From Mesostigma viride (lineage: Eukaryota; Streptophyta; Mesostigmatophyceae; Mesostigmatales; Mesostigmataceae): a stretch of 64,000 bases of DNA. This document shows, piece after piece, positions 10,207 to 19,953 of this stretch (position 1 is its first letter; every line of letters starts with the position of its first letter). A model generated the notes under the pieces. It made no database searches and was not told the origin of the DNA. It worked only from the letters and a program-made list of their open reading frames with translations. A program made the position numbers and the translations under genes. The DNA is taken from the NCBI GenBank assembly GCA_009746045.1, contig RPFO01000130.1, forward strand, positions 519,808 through 583,807, given 5' to 3'.

Positions 10207-11169
10207 TCACTTCAGACTGTAACCAGGGTTCATCAACCCATACAAGACCTGGTATTGTGGTCCTGCTGCTTGTGGCACCTTGGTCAGTGCATCTGCAGCA
10301 TTGTCTTTGTCCCTGACGTGGGCTTTAGACTCCAGGTACTTGCATTCCTGTTTTAGCACAATCCAATCCAGGTCCGAGTGTACAGCCAAAGGATTGGCAA
10401 GGAAAGAGATGATAGATTGAGAGTCAGTCAGCAAATGTGCTTTCACTCCTGCAGAGCTACCAGCCTGGTGTTGAAGCCAGACCAGCAAGTGATTGAGATA
10501 CCTTGCATGCAAGACAGAAGATACCACAGCCCTGCATTCAGCTACATTGCTACTCACAGCTTTCCTCTTGTGCAATCTACTGAACCAGGAGACTAGTGAC
10601 TTCTTCCCACCTTGGTTATGCAGGAAAAACAATCCAGCCTCTCTGGCTTGAACCTTGGTAACTACCCTGGACTCCATTGAACTATCCATCATGCACGTGA
10701 TGTGAATGGGAGTAAACAGGTCCAGTGAGTGAAGCATCAAAGGTGGACCATCATGCAACAACTGCTTGATTGCCCGTGCTCCTACCTCCTGTAGTACCTC
10801 ATCATCTACCCTGCTCACAAAAGCCAGGTGGGGTGCACATGTAGCACATAGCCAACCAAGCTTGCCTCTAATGGTAGGGCACATGTCAGGGGTGATGTGA
10901 ACAGGCAGGACATCCAGACAAGACTTAATGTATTCAGCAGAGGCCTGCATGGAACAAACCCAGCTGCCCTGCTGCTGCAGCAACTCAAGCATCATGCCAC
11001 AGAACTTGACTGGCTCCTTGCCCAGCTCTAGCTGCTTGCCAATCTCAAAACTGGCAGACACCTGAGCTATGAAAGCATCCACTGCAGCTCTAGGACCTGA
11101 GATTAACTGATCATCCCCATGCCAGACAAACATCATCATTCCATCAGGGTGTGGGATGACAAACAGCAA
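10207..11169 (-). CDS. Element B RT C-terminal part and RNase H
   Basis: 320 codons that continue the RT from the neighbouring frame (shift near 11150). The RT catalytic site reads VWHGDDQLISG, so HGDD replaces the usual YVDD. The region then has the copia-type connection (IRGKLGWLCATCAPHLAF) and RNase H: MMDSSMESR (first Asp), NVAECRAV (Glu), LLTDSQSI (Asp) and DNAADALTK. All acidic residues of an active RNase H appear present. The product copies element RNA and removes the template strand in virus-like particles. Confidence 0.85.
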   Translation of the reverse strand: MLFVIPHPDGMMMFVWHGDDQLISGPRAAVDAFIAQVSASFEIGKQLELGKEPVKFCGMMLELLQQQGSWVCSMQASAEYIKSCLDVLPVHITPDMCPTIRGKLGWLCATCAPHLAFVSRVDDEVLQEVGARAIKQLLHDGPPLMLHSLDLFTPIHITCMMDSSMESRVVTKVQAREAGLFFLHNQGGKKSLVSWFSRLHKRKAVSSNVAECRAVVSSVLHARYLNHLLVWLQHQAGSSAGVKAHLLTDSQSIISFLANPLAVHSDLDWIVLKQECKYLESKAHVRDKDNAADALTKVPQAAGPQYQVLYGLMNPGYSLK

Positions 11170-13244
11170 GGGTCAATGTCATCATAGGTGGCCCCTAGCT
11201 TCATGAATACCTCCTGTGCAGACAGCCTAAAAATTTTTGGAGCTGACTGCAACCCTTCAACCCCCAGGTTTGGCCTCAACAAGGGTTGAACAATATCCCT
11301 GTGCCACACCTTAGGAGTATTCACCACGTATACCTGACCTCTCCAGACCTGCTGTGCTATGGCAGGGTCCCCCTTTAGAAAGGCTCTTTTGATATCTGTG
11401 GCTTTACACACATAATCCTTCCCTGTATTAAGCTGATGCAAAAACAAGGAAAGCAACACCTTGAGAGACGTTTGCTGAATACCAGGAGTATAAAGCTCAG
11501 CCTCTGTCAGCTCTGTAGAGCCCCTGAACTCAGTGACACATGGCCTAGCATGGAAAATGGGTGGTCCCCCATCAGCCTGAGGTTTATGCTTGCACACAAA
11601 CTTTAACCTTAGCTTCTTGGCTCCAGCTGGCATAGCATCAAGAGGAGTCACAGGTGGTGTGTGTGTGGGACTACGTGCATCTGGAACAACCCACTCCTCC
11701 CTGGCTTTGGTAAAAGCCTCCAGCCACTTAAGAAACCCAATCTGCGTCTGGCAGTCCCGTACAATATCATCATAGGACAGGGGAGACATGGATGCAACAT
11801 CCCATCTACCAAGCCCAAACGCTGAAGGGTGTAGCTTTTGAGAGTGTATGAGGTCCTCCACACACGGTTCCTGACCTGGGAGGTACTTGGGCTTAACTGC
11901 ATTGATGGCAGCATCCAACCCAGTGCTAATCTGGCTCAAAGGGATTTTAAAATGATCTAGAGGCACCTGTCCTACCCCTGCCACACTCAACCTCCCAGCT
12001 GAGATGACAACACCAGGGTAAGATACAAAAGGTTCCCCTAACAGGGCATTCCCTGAGTAACCCTCAACCACCTGAAATGGAGTGGGCATACCCAAGATTT
12101 GAATGCTCACCTGACCTTTGACCTGCATTTTGGTTTTGCCTGAAAAATCTGACACTCTAGCCCATGGTGAGGCCTTCATTTTCAGACCAGATACAGCTGC
12201 TGCACTGATGATACTCACCTGTGCTTGGGTGTCTACAGCCAAAATACTAGGATCTTGACCTGCATCCCCTACAGCATTGACCTGTGCTGTACCTGTTGCC
12301 ACAACTGCTTTAGTGTTGTGTGCCTTGTGCAAGGCCTTAAGAATCTCAGCAAATGACTTCCTGGGAACGACAGGATCTGCTCTATTTTGTGACTCCTCCA
12401 GGTGTGAGGGAGGTGCTACCTGCTGCTCACCCTGTGCACCGTCCTCCTGCCCAGGTGGACTATTGGGTTGTAGTGGGGCTGCACTACTGAGGAACACAGG
12501 AGCTTCTACTGTGGTACTAGTGCTTGCATCAATGACGTCCTTAGCCAATTCATTGGGTGAGATCAATCCACCAGACTCCTGCTCTGAATCCATGTCCAAG
12601 AATTCTACCCCTGACACGTCTGCCAGTGGTGGGTAATAAAGCTTGAGTCTATGCTTGCTGACCACACGCTCTCTGTCATGTTGTATAGTGACTGCAGTCC
12701 CTTCTTCATGAATTTTGGTGACTACAGCTGGACCGTGCCATCTGGCAGAGTGTGCTCTTCCTCTGTCACCCTCTCTGAAAAACAACACATGGTCCCCCAC
12801 TTCAAACACAGGCCTGGCATTATTTTTGTCTTTCTTTGCCAGCAACTTGGCTAAGTGCTGCCTTTGTGTGTTGTAGTGAGTGTGTACCTCTGAAGCATAG
12901 CTGCCTGACTGAAGGCCAGTTGGGGTGATTTCCCCAAAAGGTGAGGACATTATTGGTTTGGCGTTTAGCTGGGTAGTCACCCCTGCTGCCCAAGATGCCC
13001 TGTCAGCATAGCTACCAGAGTCAGCCAACCTGGATGGCATTTTTCTTATCACATCCCTGATGGCTCTCATGGTACGTTCTACCAACCCCTGACGTTCATG
13101 ATCTTGAGCCCCAGACACTTCTATCTTGGGCAGGTCATTCCTGTCCTGGATGCAGAGAAACTGCTGATCCAGCATTACTTTTTCAATGGGGTGAAAACGT
13201 GCCAAGGCTATCTGTAAAGCTCTGTGCAGCTGCTCTTTATCCAT
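11136..13244 (-). CDS. Element B pol: integrase catalytic and C-terminal parts, aspartic protease, RT N-terminal part
   Basis: 702 codons in one frame. The N-terminal part carries the second and third integrase catalytic residues (VMLDQQFL and GLVERTMRAIRD), then a C-terminal domain with ARWHGPAVVTKI and HRLKLYYPP. After a linker comes a retropepsin-like segment: LAVDTQAQVSII as the active-site strand (D-T-Q-A in place of D-T-G-A) and NALLGEPFV as the conserved late strand. RT then begins (KKLRLKFVCKHK, ATDIKRAFLKGDP with the motif A aspartate). Protease downstream of integrase is the unusual point. The ORF ends near 11140, where the RT resumes in another frame. Confidence 0.85.
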   Translation of the reverse strand: MDKEQLHRALQIALARFHPIEKVMLDQQFLCIQDRNDLPKIEVSGAQDHERQGLVERTMRAIRDVIRKMPSRLADSGSYADRASWAAGVTTQLNAKPIMSSPFGEITPTGLQSGSYASEVHTHYNTQRQHLAKLLAKKDKNNARPVFEVGDHVLFFREGDRGRAHSARWHGPAVVTKIHEEGTAVTIQHDRERVVSKHRLKLYYPPLADVSGVEFLDMDSEQESGGLISPNELAKDVIDASTSTTVEAPVFLSSAAPLQPNSPPGQEDGAQGEQQVAPPSHLEESQNRADPVVPRKSFAEILKALHKAHNTKAVVATGTAQVNAVGDAGQDPSILAVDTQAQVSIISAAAVSGLKMKASPWARVSDFSGKTKMQVKGQVSIQILGMPTPFQVVEGYSGNALLGEPFVSYPGVVISAGRLSVAGVGQVPLDHFKIPLSQISTGLDAAINAVKPKYLPGQEPCVEDLIHSQKLHPSAFGLGRWDVASMSPLSYDDIVRDCQTQIGFLKWLEAFTKAREEWVVPDARSPTHTPPVTPLDAMPAGAKKLRLKFVCKHKPQADGGPPIFHARPCVTEFRGSTELTEAELYTPGIQQTSLKVLLSLFLHQLNTGKDYVCKATDIKRAFLKGDPAIAQQVWRGQVYVVNTPKVWHRDIVQPLLRPNLGVEGLQSAPKIFRLSAQEVFMKLGATYDDIDPCCLSSHTLME

Positions 13245-13700
13245 CCCAGGCAGGGCTCCACTACCACAAACCTTGACCAGGCATCCTTTATGACTAGGTA
13301 GTATACCGTGTCCTTCACCACGTGTATAACATCCCCAACCAGTTTGCCTCTAGCCAGTGGTGGTGTGGCCACATGCCATTTTCTGGGCTTAGGAGCATAT
13401 AGCTGACATTGCTCACAGTGCTTACGTACGTGCCTGCACATCTGTTCCAGATCATGGCCTTGTATTTTATTGGCTAGCCTTTCAGCCACAGCCTCATGGC
13501 CCATAACCTTGTGCAGTTGCTCTGCTAGAGCACCATACGTGATTACCTTTTCTGCTGCTGCACTAAGGGAAGCTATGGTGGGGTCACGCATCATGTGTGA
13601 CAGTGTCATGTCATATGCCACTTCCCAATCCACATCATCACACTCAGGCAACACTTGGCAGACAGAAGGTAACAGGAAACCATTTGTGAAAAATGGTGAG
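13208..13700 (-). CDS. Element B integrase N-terminal zinc-binding domain and first catalytic Asp
   Basis: The coding part holds an HHCC zinc-binding module (LHKVMGHEAVAERL, then CRHVRKHCEQC), followed by YYLVIKDAWSRFVVVEP, the strand with the first catalytic aspartate of the DDE triad. The open frame extends upstream to 13876 but overlaps the gag zinc knuckle there, so the true junction is uncertain. The frame shifts into the next ORF near 13230. Integrase inserts the cDNA and is expected to leave the observed 5-bp target duplication. Confidence 0.8.
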
Positions 13701-14621
13701 GGTAGCTTACAGGAGTCTCCCTGGTCTGCCGCCCCCGCGCGGTTGTAGCGCCCTGGCGTGTTCTTGTTGTGCCTGGGAGCCGTGCAGCGCGCTCCTGCTG
13801 CAATGGGGTGACGTGTTTTCCAGCATCCAGGACAAACATCAACGTCAGAACCATAGTCGGGTTTGCCTTCCAGCAATCATCTTTTAGGTGCCCCTTACAA
13901 AGGCACCTAGTGCAATGTTTGGTGGGGTCATGAGGCAACCTCTTGTCCCCCCCTGCTGGCTTAGCACCCCCTGGCTTGCTAGCTCCCCCACTTTGTTTTC
14001 TGTTTTTTTGTTGTTCTTCCCCCCCCCTTGTTTCCACCTCCCCCACTTTTGTTGTTTTTGTTTTTATCCCCCCCATTACCGCCTTTACCTGGGCCACCAG
14101 CGACTGCATCTGCTTCTTGGAGAGCCCCGTACCTGAGGCTTCCTCCCCCTTTACCTGCTTCACCTTTACATCCTTGGCTGCAGCAGCAAACGGCTCTAGG
14201 CATTGCTGCACATAGGCCATTGCCTTCCTGAAGTCCTCCCACTTATCCTTCAGACCTGCCAGGATTACTGACAGGGTGGTAGGGTCCAGTTCTGCCTTTT
14301 GTAGCCATAGGTGTACTAGGTACTTGGCATTGAGCTTCTTCAGCTCCTCATCCCCTCTATGTACATGACATACTTTTTGTTGTCACTCACATAGTCACGC
14401 TTATTGACCTTATAGGCCTCTATCCACTGGAAGCCCTTAAGCACTTCTAAGTGCTCCCCCGTGGTAACAAGTGCCCTAAGATCAACCATGAACTGCGCCC
14501 ACAACACATTTTCTGCCACGTCTACCCCGCTGCTGGCACGCTTTTGGTACAATTGTACCAACTGCTGGATAGGCTTGGCAGATTGATGGATGGGTGTGGA
14601 TGCACGTAGGAGGCAAACCAA
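13606..14621 (-). pseudogene. Element B gag C-terminal part with zinc knuckle
   Basis: Two frames (14340-14621, then 13606 to about 14340) continue gag. The knuckle CTRCLCKGHLKDDC (about 13863-13904) has the exact CCHC spacing C-x2-C-x4-H-x4-C. Lys/Gly-rich flanks fit nucleic-acid binding. The first frame has a copia-Gag-like helix region (VLWAQFMVDLRALVTTGEHL). Residues after the knuckle in this frame are probably out of frame. Confidence 0.7.
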
Positions 14622-16435
14622 TCACGGACATTGTCACTAGCATATGCATGTGACAACTTAAACAACCACTCCCTAGCTTCGTCCTGGGTATGGCCCTCTG
14701 GCAAACCCGGAAACACTAGCTTATCCTCTTTCTTTTTTGGATCAAACCTGGGCCTACACAAGGCCATGTTGGAGGTTGTGGTCGTTCCTGCAGGTGGCTG
14801 CTGCTGCTGTTGCTGTTGCTGCTGCTGCTGCTGCCGCTCCCCGCCCGCGTGACGTGTTGGTGCAGACTCTTGGGTGCCGTGTCCTACCCCGCCCTGGTTG
14901 CCCCCCCTCTCTCCGCCATCCTCCCCCTCGTCCCTCCTGCGCTTTGGCTGAGGTGCGCATGCCTCCGCCTGCGCCCTGCGCTTGGCCGGCTTCAGCGATG
15001 CCACCAGCCTGGCCACCGTGTCGGCCAACCTCCCCTGCTCGTCGGGAGACAGCGGGTGATCTTCTTCCAGCATGGCTTGCGCCAGCTCAAGCTGATCGAT
15101 AATGTCCTCCCTGTTGGACAGGTTAGACGGTCCGGCTTCACCAGGCTGTCTGTAAACACGCGTGCGTGCAGCAGTGCCATCACGGTTGGTGATGATCTTC
15201 TTGGGTTGCGACAAATAATAAAACATTTGGCTTGCAGAAACATCCTCATCCGGCCCAAGGCCGAATTCGGCTCTCACCGCTTCACCAAGCGGTCCCCTCA
15301 CTGCTGTCTTACGTGCATGCTTGATCATGCGGCGTCGCTGCTTCAGGATACGCTCCTCCATCCTGCCCACATTGGCTTCCCACCGTGCCAGCGAGCGTCG
15401 GTAACGCTCCTGCGCCTCCTGCCTGCCAGGCGTCTCCATCTCGGCCATACGCTGCAGCTTCATCGCCTGCGCCTTTTTCCATACCCTGAGTTCGCGGACC
15501 ATCCGGTCCCGGCGCACCTGGGTGATCGACATCTTGAGCTTGATGCGCTCCGCCAGCGCAACCTGCCTCTCTCGCTCCGCCTGCTCGCGCTCCTTCTTCG
15601 CCTCTGCCGCGGCCCTCCGCGCCTGCCGACGGAGCTTGTCGGCTGTGAATGTCGCCATGCGCTTCTGCGCCTCACGCTCCCGCGCCACCATTGCCGGTGT
15701 CATGAGGATCTCGTCCTCAGCAGATGCCCCCGACGGACCTGTCAAAGAGTACTCCGACTCCTGATGTACACCTAGGTGTACCGTCGGCTCACGAGACCGA
15801 CGCAGGCTTTTAAAACAGGCAAGGTCCCCCCGACGCATCACCTCAAACTGCTCCTCGCCAGAAGCCACATCACTGCGAAAAAACGACCGACGCACGTTCT
15901 CTGCATCCGCCCGCTGCTGGGCGCGTGCACGAGCGTGCGTGTCCGCGCGCCGAAGCTCCCGCTCCTCGCGCTCAGCCATCGCCCGAGCGAAGCCTTCATC
16001 CGCGGCCACCTGCCGCGAACGAGCGTCGTCCTGCTCCTCGGCTGAGGAACCAGGCTGAAGCCCATACAGCTCCATGGACTCCTCCTCTGCAGGAGGTGCC
16101 GAAGGTCCCGCCCCCGCCGCTGCAGCTGTCAGGGCGTAAGGAGGACCCCTCGGCCTGTTGACCACAGGCGTGGATCCCCTCCCCTGCGGATACAGGGGCA
16201 CGCGCAGCACAACGCTGCTGTAGGAGCCCTCAGACCAATGGCCCGAGGAAGACGTCCCCGACGTCGAAGGATCAGCCTCCATGGACTGATTGAAACTACG
16301 AGCCACCCGCTCGATCTCTTTCTGAGCAGCGAGCTCAGAGTCGGACGTCCCCGAAGACGAGGACGTCGGAGAGCTTGACCTGCTCCTGGGATACATCGGA
16401 GCCTTGCCCTTGTTAGCGTTTGGGTTAGAAGACAT
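14522..16435 (-). CDS. Element B gag, N-terminal part with long coiled coil and poly-Gln
   Basis: 637 codons from ATG 16435 (MSSNPNANKGKAP), about 95 bp inside the 5' LTR. It starts Ser-rich, then has a long charged helical region (about residues 150-360, rich in Arg, Glu and Ala) likely to form a coiled coil. A Gln tract (about 14800-14833, CTG/TTG on the plus strand) and then the start of a Gag-like domain (HTQDEAREWLFKLSHAYA) follow. Copia Gag proteins are usually 300-400 residues, so a 550-residue leader before the Gag-like domain is long. The frame shifts near 14560. Confidence 0.75.
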   Translation of the reverse strand: MSSNPNANKGKAPMYPRSRSSSPTSSSSGTSDSELAAQKEIERVARSFNQSMEADPSTSGTSSSGHWSEGSYSSVVLRVPLYPQGRGSTPVVNRPRGPPYALTAAAAGAGPSAPPAEEESMELYGLQPGSSAEEQDDARSRQVAADEGFARAMAEREERELRRADTHARARAQQRADAENVRRSFFRSDVASGEEQFEVMRRGDLACFKSLRRSREPTVHLGVHQESEYSLTGPSGASAEDEILMTPAMVAREREAQKRMATFTADKLRRQARRAAAEAKKEREQAERERQVALAERIKLKMSITQVRRDRMVRELRVWKKAQAMKLQRMAEMETPGRQEAQERYRRSLARWEANVGRMEERILKQRRRMIKHARKTAVRGPLGEAVRAEFGLGPDEDVSASQMFYYLSQPKKIITNRDGTAARTRVYRQPGEAGPSNLSNREDIIDQLELAQAMLEEDHPLSPDEQGRLADTVARLVASLKPAKRRAQAEACAPQPKRRRDEGEDGGERGGNQGGVGHGTQESAPTRHAGGERQQQQQQQQQQQQPPAGTTTTSNMALCRPRFDPKKKEDKLVFPGLPEGHTQDEAREWLFKLSHAYASDNVRDWFASYVHPHPSINLPSLSSSWYNCTKSVPAAG

Positions 16436-16529
16436 TTTAAAAACAACTGGGTGTAGAAAACCGGGTTGAGAATAACGCTTGTTCGCTCGTCGTCAAAAAT
16501 GCACACCTCACGGAGTGCTTTTTAATGCA

Positions 16530-16916
16530 AGTTAGTGCAGGCTGAGAGCTTGGGAAACTCAGTGCACACAGACGATGCCAAATGGCCAGTGTGGAGACGA
16601 CGAGACACCTTGGCATTAGGATAGAATGGCACATATACCGCTGGTCAGCCGTCACTTGCGGCTGACCAGACTTTGCGTAAGTTAAGCCTAACTTACTGAT
16701 CCTGGACGGACTAGCCTATCAGTTACAACCTGATCTAGTCAGTCCTAACATGACAACTACAGTCCCGGTACTGTGGTACCGGCTCATCACATACTGAGTA
16801 TAGCCACGTGTCCATGCCACGACTGCTCTAGTCCAGCACCGTCCCAGTACCCAATTGGGCGCCGGCGGTGCTGGCACGTGTCCACTTAGGCTACAGGCGG
16901 GAGACTTAGACTAACT
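16530..16916 (-). repeat. Element B 5' LTR
   Basis: 387-bp direct repeat of 9436-9822 with no difference noticed. It carries the promoter for the minus-strand element. The adjacent interior begins TGCATTAAAAAGC and lacks a TGG start, so the primer tRNA is not recognised. Confidence 0.92.
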
Positions 16917-18381
16917 ACCATAGGACACAACGCCTGTGTGCAATGACTGGAGGAAGCTTGCTACTGATGAGGGTTTCTTGATAATCATTGCCCCCCTGCA
17001 CCAGCTTCATACACCATTCTCACCCCCTTCTTCACCAGTGTGGCCTCCATGCCCACAAACAGTAGAGGCTCATTCTCCACCTGCCATCGCTCCCTACCCA
17101 GAGGAAACTTGGACTTAATGATGGATATCAATCAACTGCGACGTAGGAGCCAGCAGGTGCAGGTCATCCCCGTGCAGCGAAGCATACACTGGTAGGCCTT
17201 CCCATTGCCCCAGAAACAAACAGGGGTCTACAGGAGAAACCTTCAAGTTGCAATGCTCCTTCAGGAAACGGTTGAGTGTCTCCCTCCAGATTATTGGACA
17301 TGACCTCAGACCCTCCAGGCCCTTGAGGATTTTCAGGAACTCAGTGTGAATGTCCCTTTTCCATACAGCAGGCACCCTGACATAGAAAGGCGTTTTGCCC
17401 TCCCACTTTTCCTGTGCCACCTCTGCACCCCCCTCCAGAAATGCTCTCTTGAAGTCTATACCACCATGCCCTGAGCCAAAGCCCAAGCCCTTGTTGAGAA
17501 GGCCTAGAAATACACACAGCAGCAGCCTCCAAGTGTCATGCAGCATGCCAGGGGTATAAAGCTCCTCAGCAGTGCACTCCAGTACCCTTGAATTCATTCA
17601 GCACTGGCCTGACATGTGGTACCTTGACCCCGTCCACCTCCTTCATCTTGATGACAAACTTGAGCTTGAGTAGACGCCGTGCAGGAGGCAGGTCATTGAC
17701 AGGTTCCACGCATTTCTTGGAGATCCAGTCCTCCCCAGATTTAATCAGACCCAGTGTGACCTGGGGACACATAATGGGAGAGGACATGAGCTTCACCAGG
17801 CCTTGGTAGTTGATACTAAGGGCTGTGTCCAGCAAGTGAGTGAGGACCAATGCCCAAACTGCTTGGATGACTAGCAGCTGGCAATATGAGGTCATGAACC
17901 AAGGGCTCCTGCCCCTGGCACACCTGCACACGCTTAACCGTCCTGGTTACTGCACGTGATAGATGAGTGGTCCTGAAATTAATCAGTGGGACCTGACCAG
18001 CCCCTTCCTTAGTCAGGAGAGAGGACGTGATCACTACCCCATCCTGGCATAGGAAATTCTGCCCCAAAAGAGCAGGTCCCTGATAGCCCTCCAAGACACA
18101 AAATGCAGTGTCCTATCCAAGGATAGGAATAGATACCTCACCCAGTACCTTCACGTGTACCCCGCCACTGAAGTCAGACACAAACTGATAGCTGGGCTCA
18201 GACATGCTGTACCGTGCAGCCTGCAGCTCTGGTCCCAGTAATGGAAACCTGAGAATTAGTGTCTACCTCTAAGGCAGTGTCCAGCCCCAGATTGCCATGC
18301 CACCTGAGCTTGGCTACCTTGGGCTGCTTCTTGGCTCCTTGCAGAGCCCCAATCAATCCAGCCAAACTTGTCCCCCTGGGC
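16917..18381 (-). pseudogene. Element A protease and RT (5'-truncated)
   Basis: This is the part of A right of the B insertion; 16917-16921 is the second ACCAT. Pieces in several frames give the protease motif ALEVDTNSQVSI (about 18255-18290), then QGPALLGQNFLC, then RT: LLKLKFVIKMKEVDG, EELYTPGMLHDTWRLL, DFKRAFLEG (motif A) and YASLHGDDLHLLAP (catalytic site). It is closest to element C. Frame breaks near 17590, 17830 and 18110 show it is dead. The 5' side (integrase, gag, 5' LTR) is missing: the sequence switches to a REL-LINE tail at about 18382. Confidence 0.8.
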
Positions 18382-18657
18382 TCCGTGGCTGATGTGTTAT
18401 TCCGTCGCACCCGGGCCGACTTTGTCGCGACCCATGCGGTCTAGATCCCTCCCAGGCCTGCATGGTGGGCCGGCAGCGCTGTTGCTGCGTGTAGTTTTGT
18501 GATGTATAGTTAGTTGTATACCTTGTGCAGCTGGCGTGATCCTTGGACTTGTCCGTGTCAGATTACTATTAATTTCTTCAGGGTTATTCTCCCAGTTATC
18601 GGGTTTTTCCTTATGTCGCATGCCCATCTCACCTCCGTAATCTATCATTCTCAATGA
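18382..18657 (+). mobile_element. REL-LINE 3' tail (E2 subfamily)
   Basis: Near-identical to 4495-4757: the last ~55 coding bases (LFRRTRADFVATHAV), the TAG stop and the whole 3' UTR ending cattctcaatga. It has the same orientation as the PHD-bearing 5' fragment at 5902-7186, so both could be remains of one copy that A entered before a deletion removed the centre. Confidence 0.8.
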
Positions 18658-18668
18658 TTATATATGTA

Positions 18669-19280
18669 GCTCTACAGCCGGTGCAGTAGGGCTGACCCAT
18701 GGTCCAGTGTCTCCATGAGCCACGAGCCACGAGCCAGGAGGTAGCCATGGCTGACGGCGGAGCTCATAACTTTCACGTTTGAGCACCGAATTGGCCGGGA
18801 ATATCACAATCGCTTCGCCAGTCTTTCTCAGACGCACATGCTGATATAATAATTTTCCGAAGCTTTTACGCAATATTATGTCAAGCAAACGCAACTCGAC
18901 GAATCGCAGTTTGGAAGCTGCGATGAGCCAAGCAAATACGCCTGCAGCTCCGGCTGCAGCTTCAATTCGCCTCCCGGCCTCGCAGGCAACGGTGACCCTA
19001 GCCAAGCGTTAGCGGTTCACTCCTCCGCGGCCTCGCCAGACCCTAAACGCAGCCGCTCATCCTTTCCACGCGAACCGCGTTTCAAGCTCCACTCCGTCCA
19101 TGCCGACGATCACGACTGGTACAACATTTCCCCGGCAACAGTGCCCTGCATTGCATTTTCTTCGGGGACTACGCCTCGCTTCTTGAGCTGTGCCTCCACC
19201 TTCACAGCATCCGCCGCCTCCTGGAATATGACGGCACTAATTTTAAACAGAGCCGCGACCTGATGCTGACGGGCCTCTAC
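18669..19280 (+). mobile_element. ORF1-only LINE copy D1, 5' segment
   Basis: 5' UTR (18669-18877) and start of ORF1 (ATG 18878, MSSKRNSTNRSLEAAM). It aligns with the intact copy D3 (5' UTR 45050-45193). A stop codon near 19010 and other changes break the ORF. Element C enters at 19280 (TSD tctac, 19276-19280) and D1 resumes at 34449. Confidence 0.8.
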
Positions 19281-19934
19281 ATTTGCACAGCAACTCGTCA
19301 GCAGAGCTTGTGAGCTCCTGGTCCTTGCCGGCTGGAATGACCCAAGGCTGCTGGCTAGCAACCTTTATCCTCACACCAGGCCTACGACCCTCGATAGGCT
19401 CGCCACTCGTCGTGACGACCAAGGTTCGTGTGTGAAGACGCTCGATGCCTCGTTGAGCCTCGAGCTATATGCAACCTCGTTCCATCCTTGTTCCTCGGTC
19501 ATGAGCAACGCTGGGCAACGCTACATTGCCAGAGCCTCGTATCGCTGCCTTGCATCCTCGTTGCAGGCAGCATACAGGAATCTCTGGCTATCCTGTGTCT
19601 AGGACAGCACAGGACCTGCCACAGTCCTGCAAGGACTTACATCCTTGCAGACCTGCTGGCTGGTTACTGGCTTCTACTAGCCACAGTACCGTTGAGCCCT
19701 CAGTACACTGTGTCCCAGTCACGTGAGAGTCCAGGCTAAGCCTGTGCAGGCACGGCCTGCCACGTGTCCTGTCCACTATGCCCTGAGTGTGCACCGCCCT
19801 CGCCCACCGGTCGGCAGTACTTCGGGACTTGATAACTTTCTAGTCCCTTGTCTGTTCTAGGCGGTTGACACGGCGTTGGAAAGGTCTCCTCAACCTGCAT
19901 CCATCTAGCACATTGGTGCCCCAATATGCTAACT
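19281..19934 (-). repeat. Element C 3' LTR
   Basis: 654 bp. On the minus strand it starts AGTTAGCATATTGG and ends CTGTGCAAAT, so it lacks TG...CA ends. One mismatch from the 5' LTR was noticed, which indicates a young insertion. Confidence 0.9.
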
Positions 19935-19953
19935 CCAACCCTTTCTTGTTTTG
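19935..19953 (-). promoter_or_regulatory. Polypurine tract of element C
   Basis: Plus-strand ccaaccctttcttgtttt, read on the minus strand as a purine-rich run (AAGAAAGGGTTGG) touching the 3' LTR. Confidence 0.6.

Larger units (their letters stand above)
9436..16916 (-). mobile_element. Element B: full-length LTR retrotransposon with INT-PR-RT-RNase H order
   Basis: 7,481 bp, bounded by two 387-bp LTRs that look identical by eye and a 5-bp duplication (ACCAT). On the minus strand it reads LTR, gag (16435-13900), integrase (13700-12600), aspartic protease (about 12260-12000), RT (11600-10850), RNase H, polypurine tract, LTR. The LTR ends are AGTTAGT...ACTAACT rather than TG...CA. The sequence next to the 5' LTR (TGCATTAAAAAGC) does not resemble an initiator-Met primer site. 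Identical LTRs mean a very recent insertion, yet the coding frames shift about five times. Confidence 0.92.

Noticed and set aside
14631-15775. Plus-strand ORFs opposite element B gag (14810-15775 and others)
   Set aside because: Shadows of the GC-rich, Arg/Gln-rich gag frame on the other strand.
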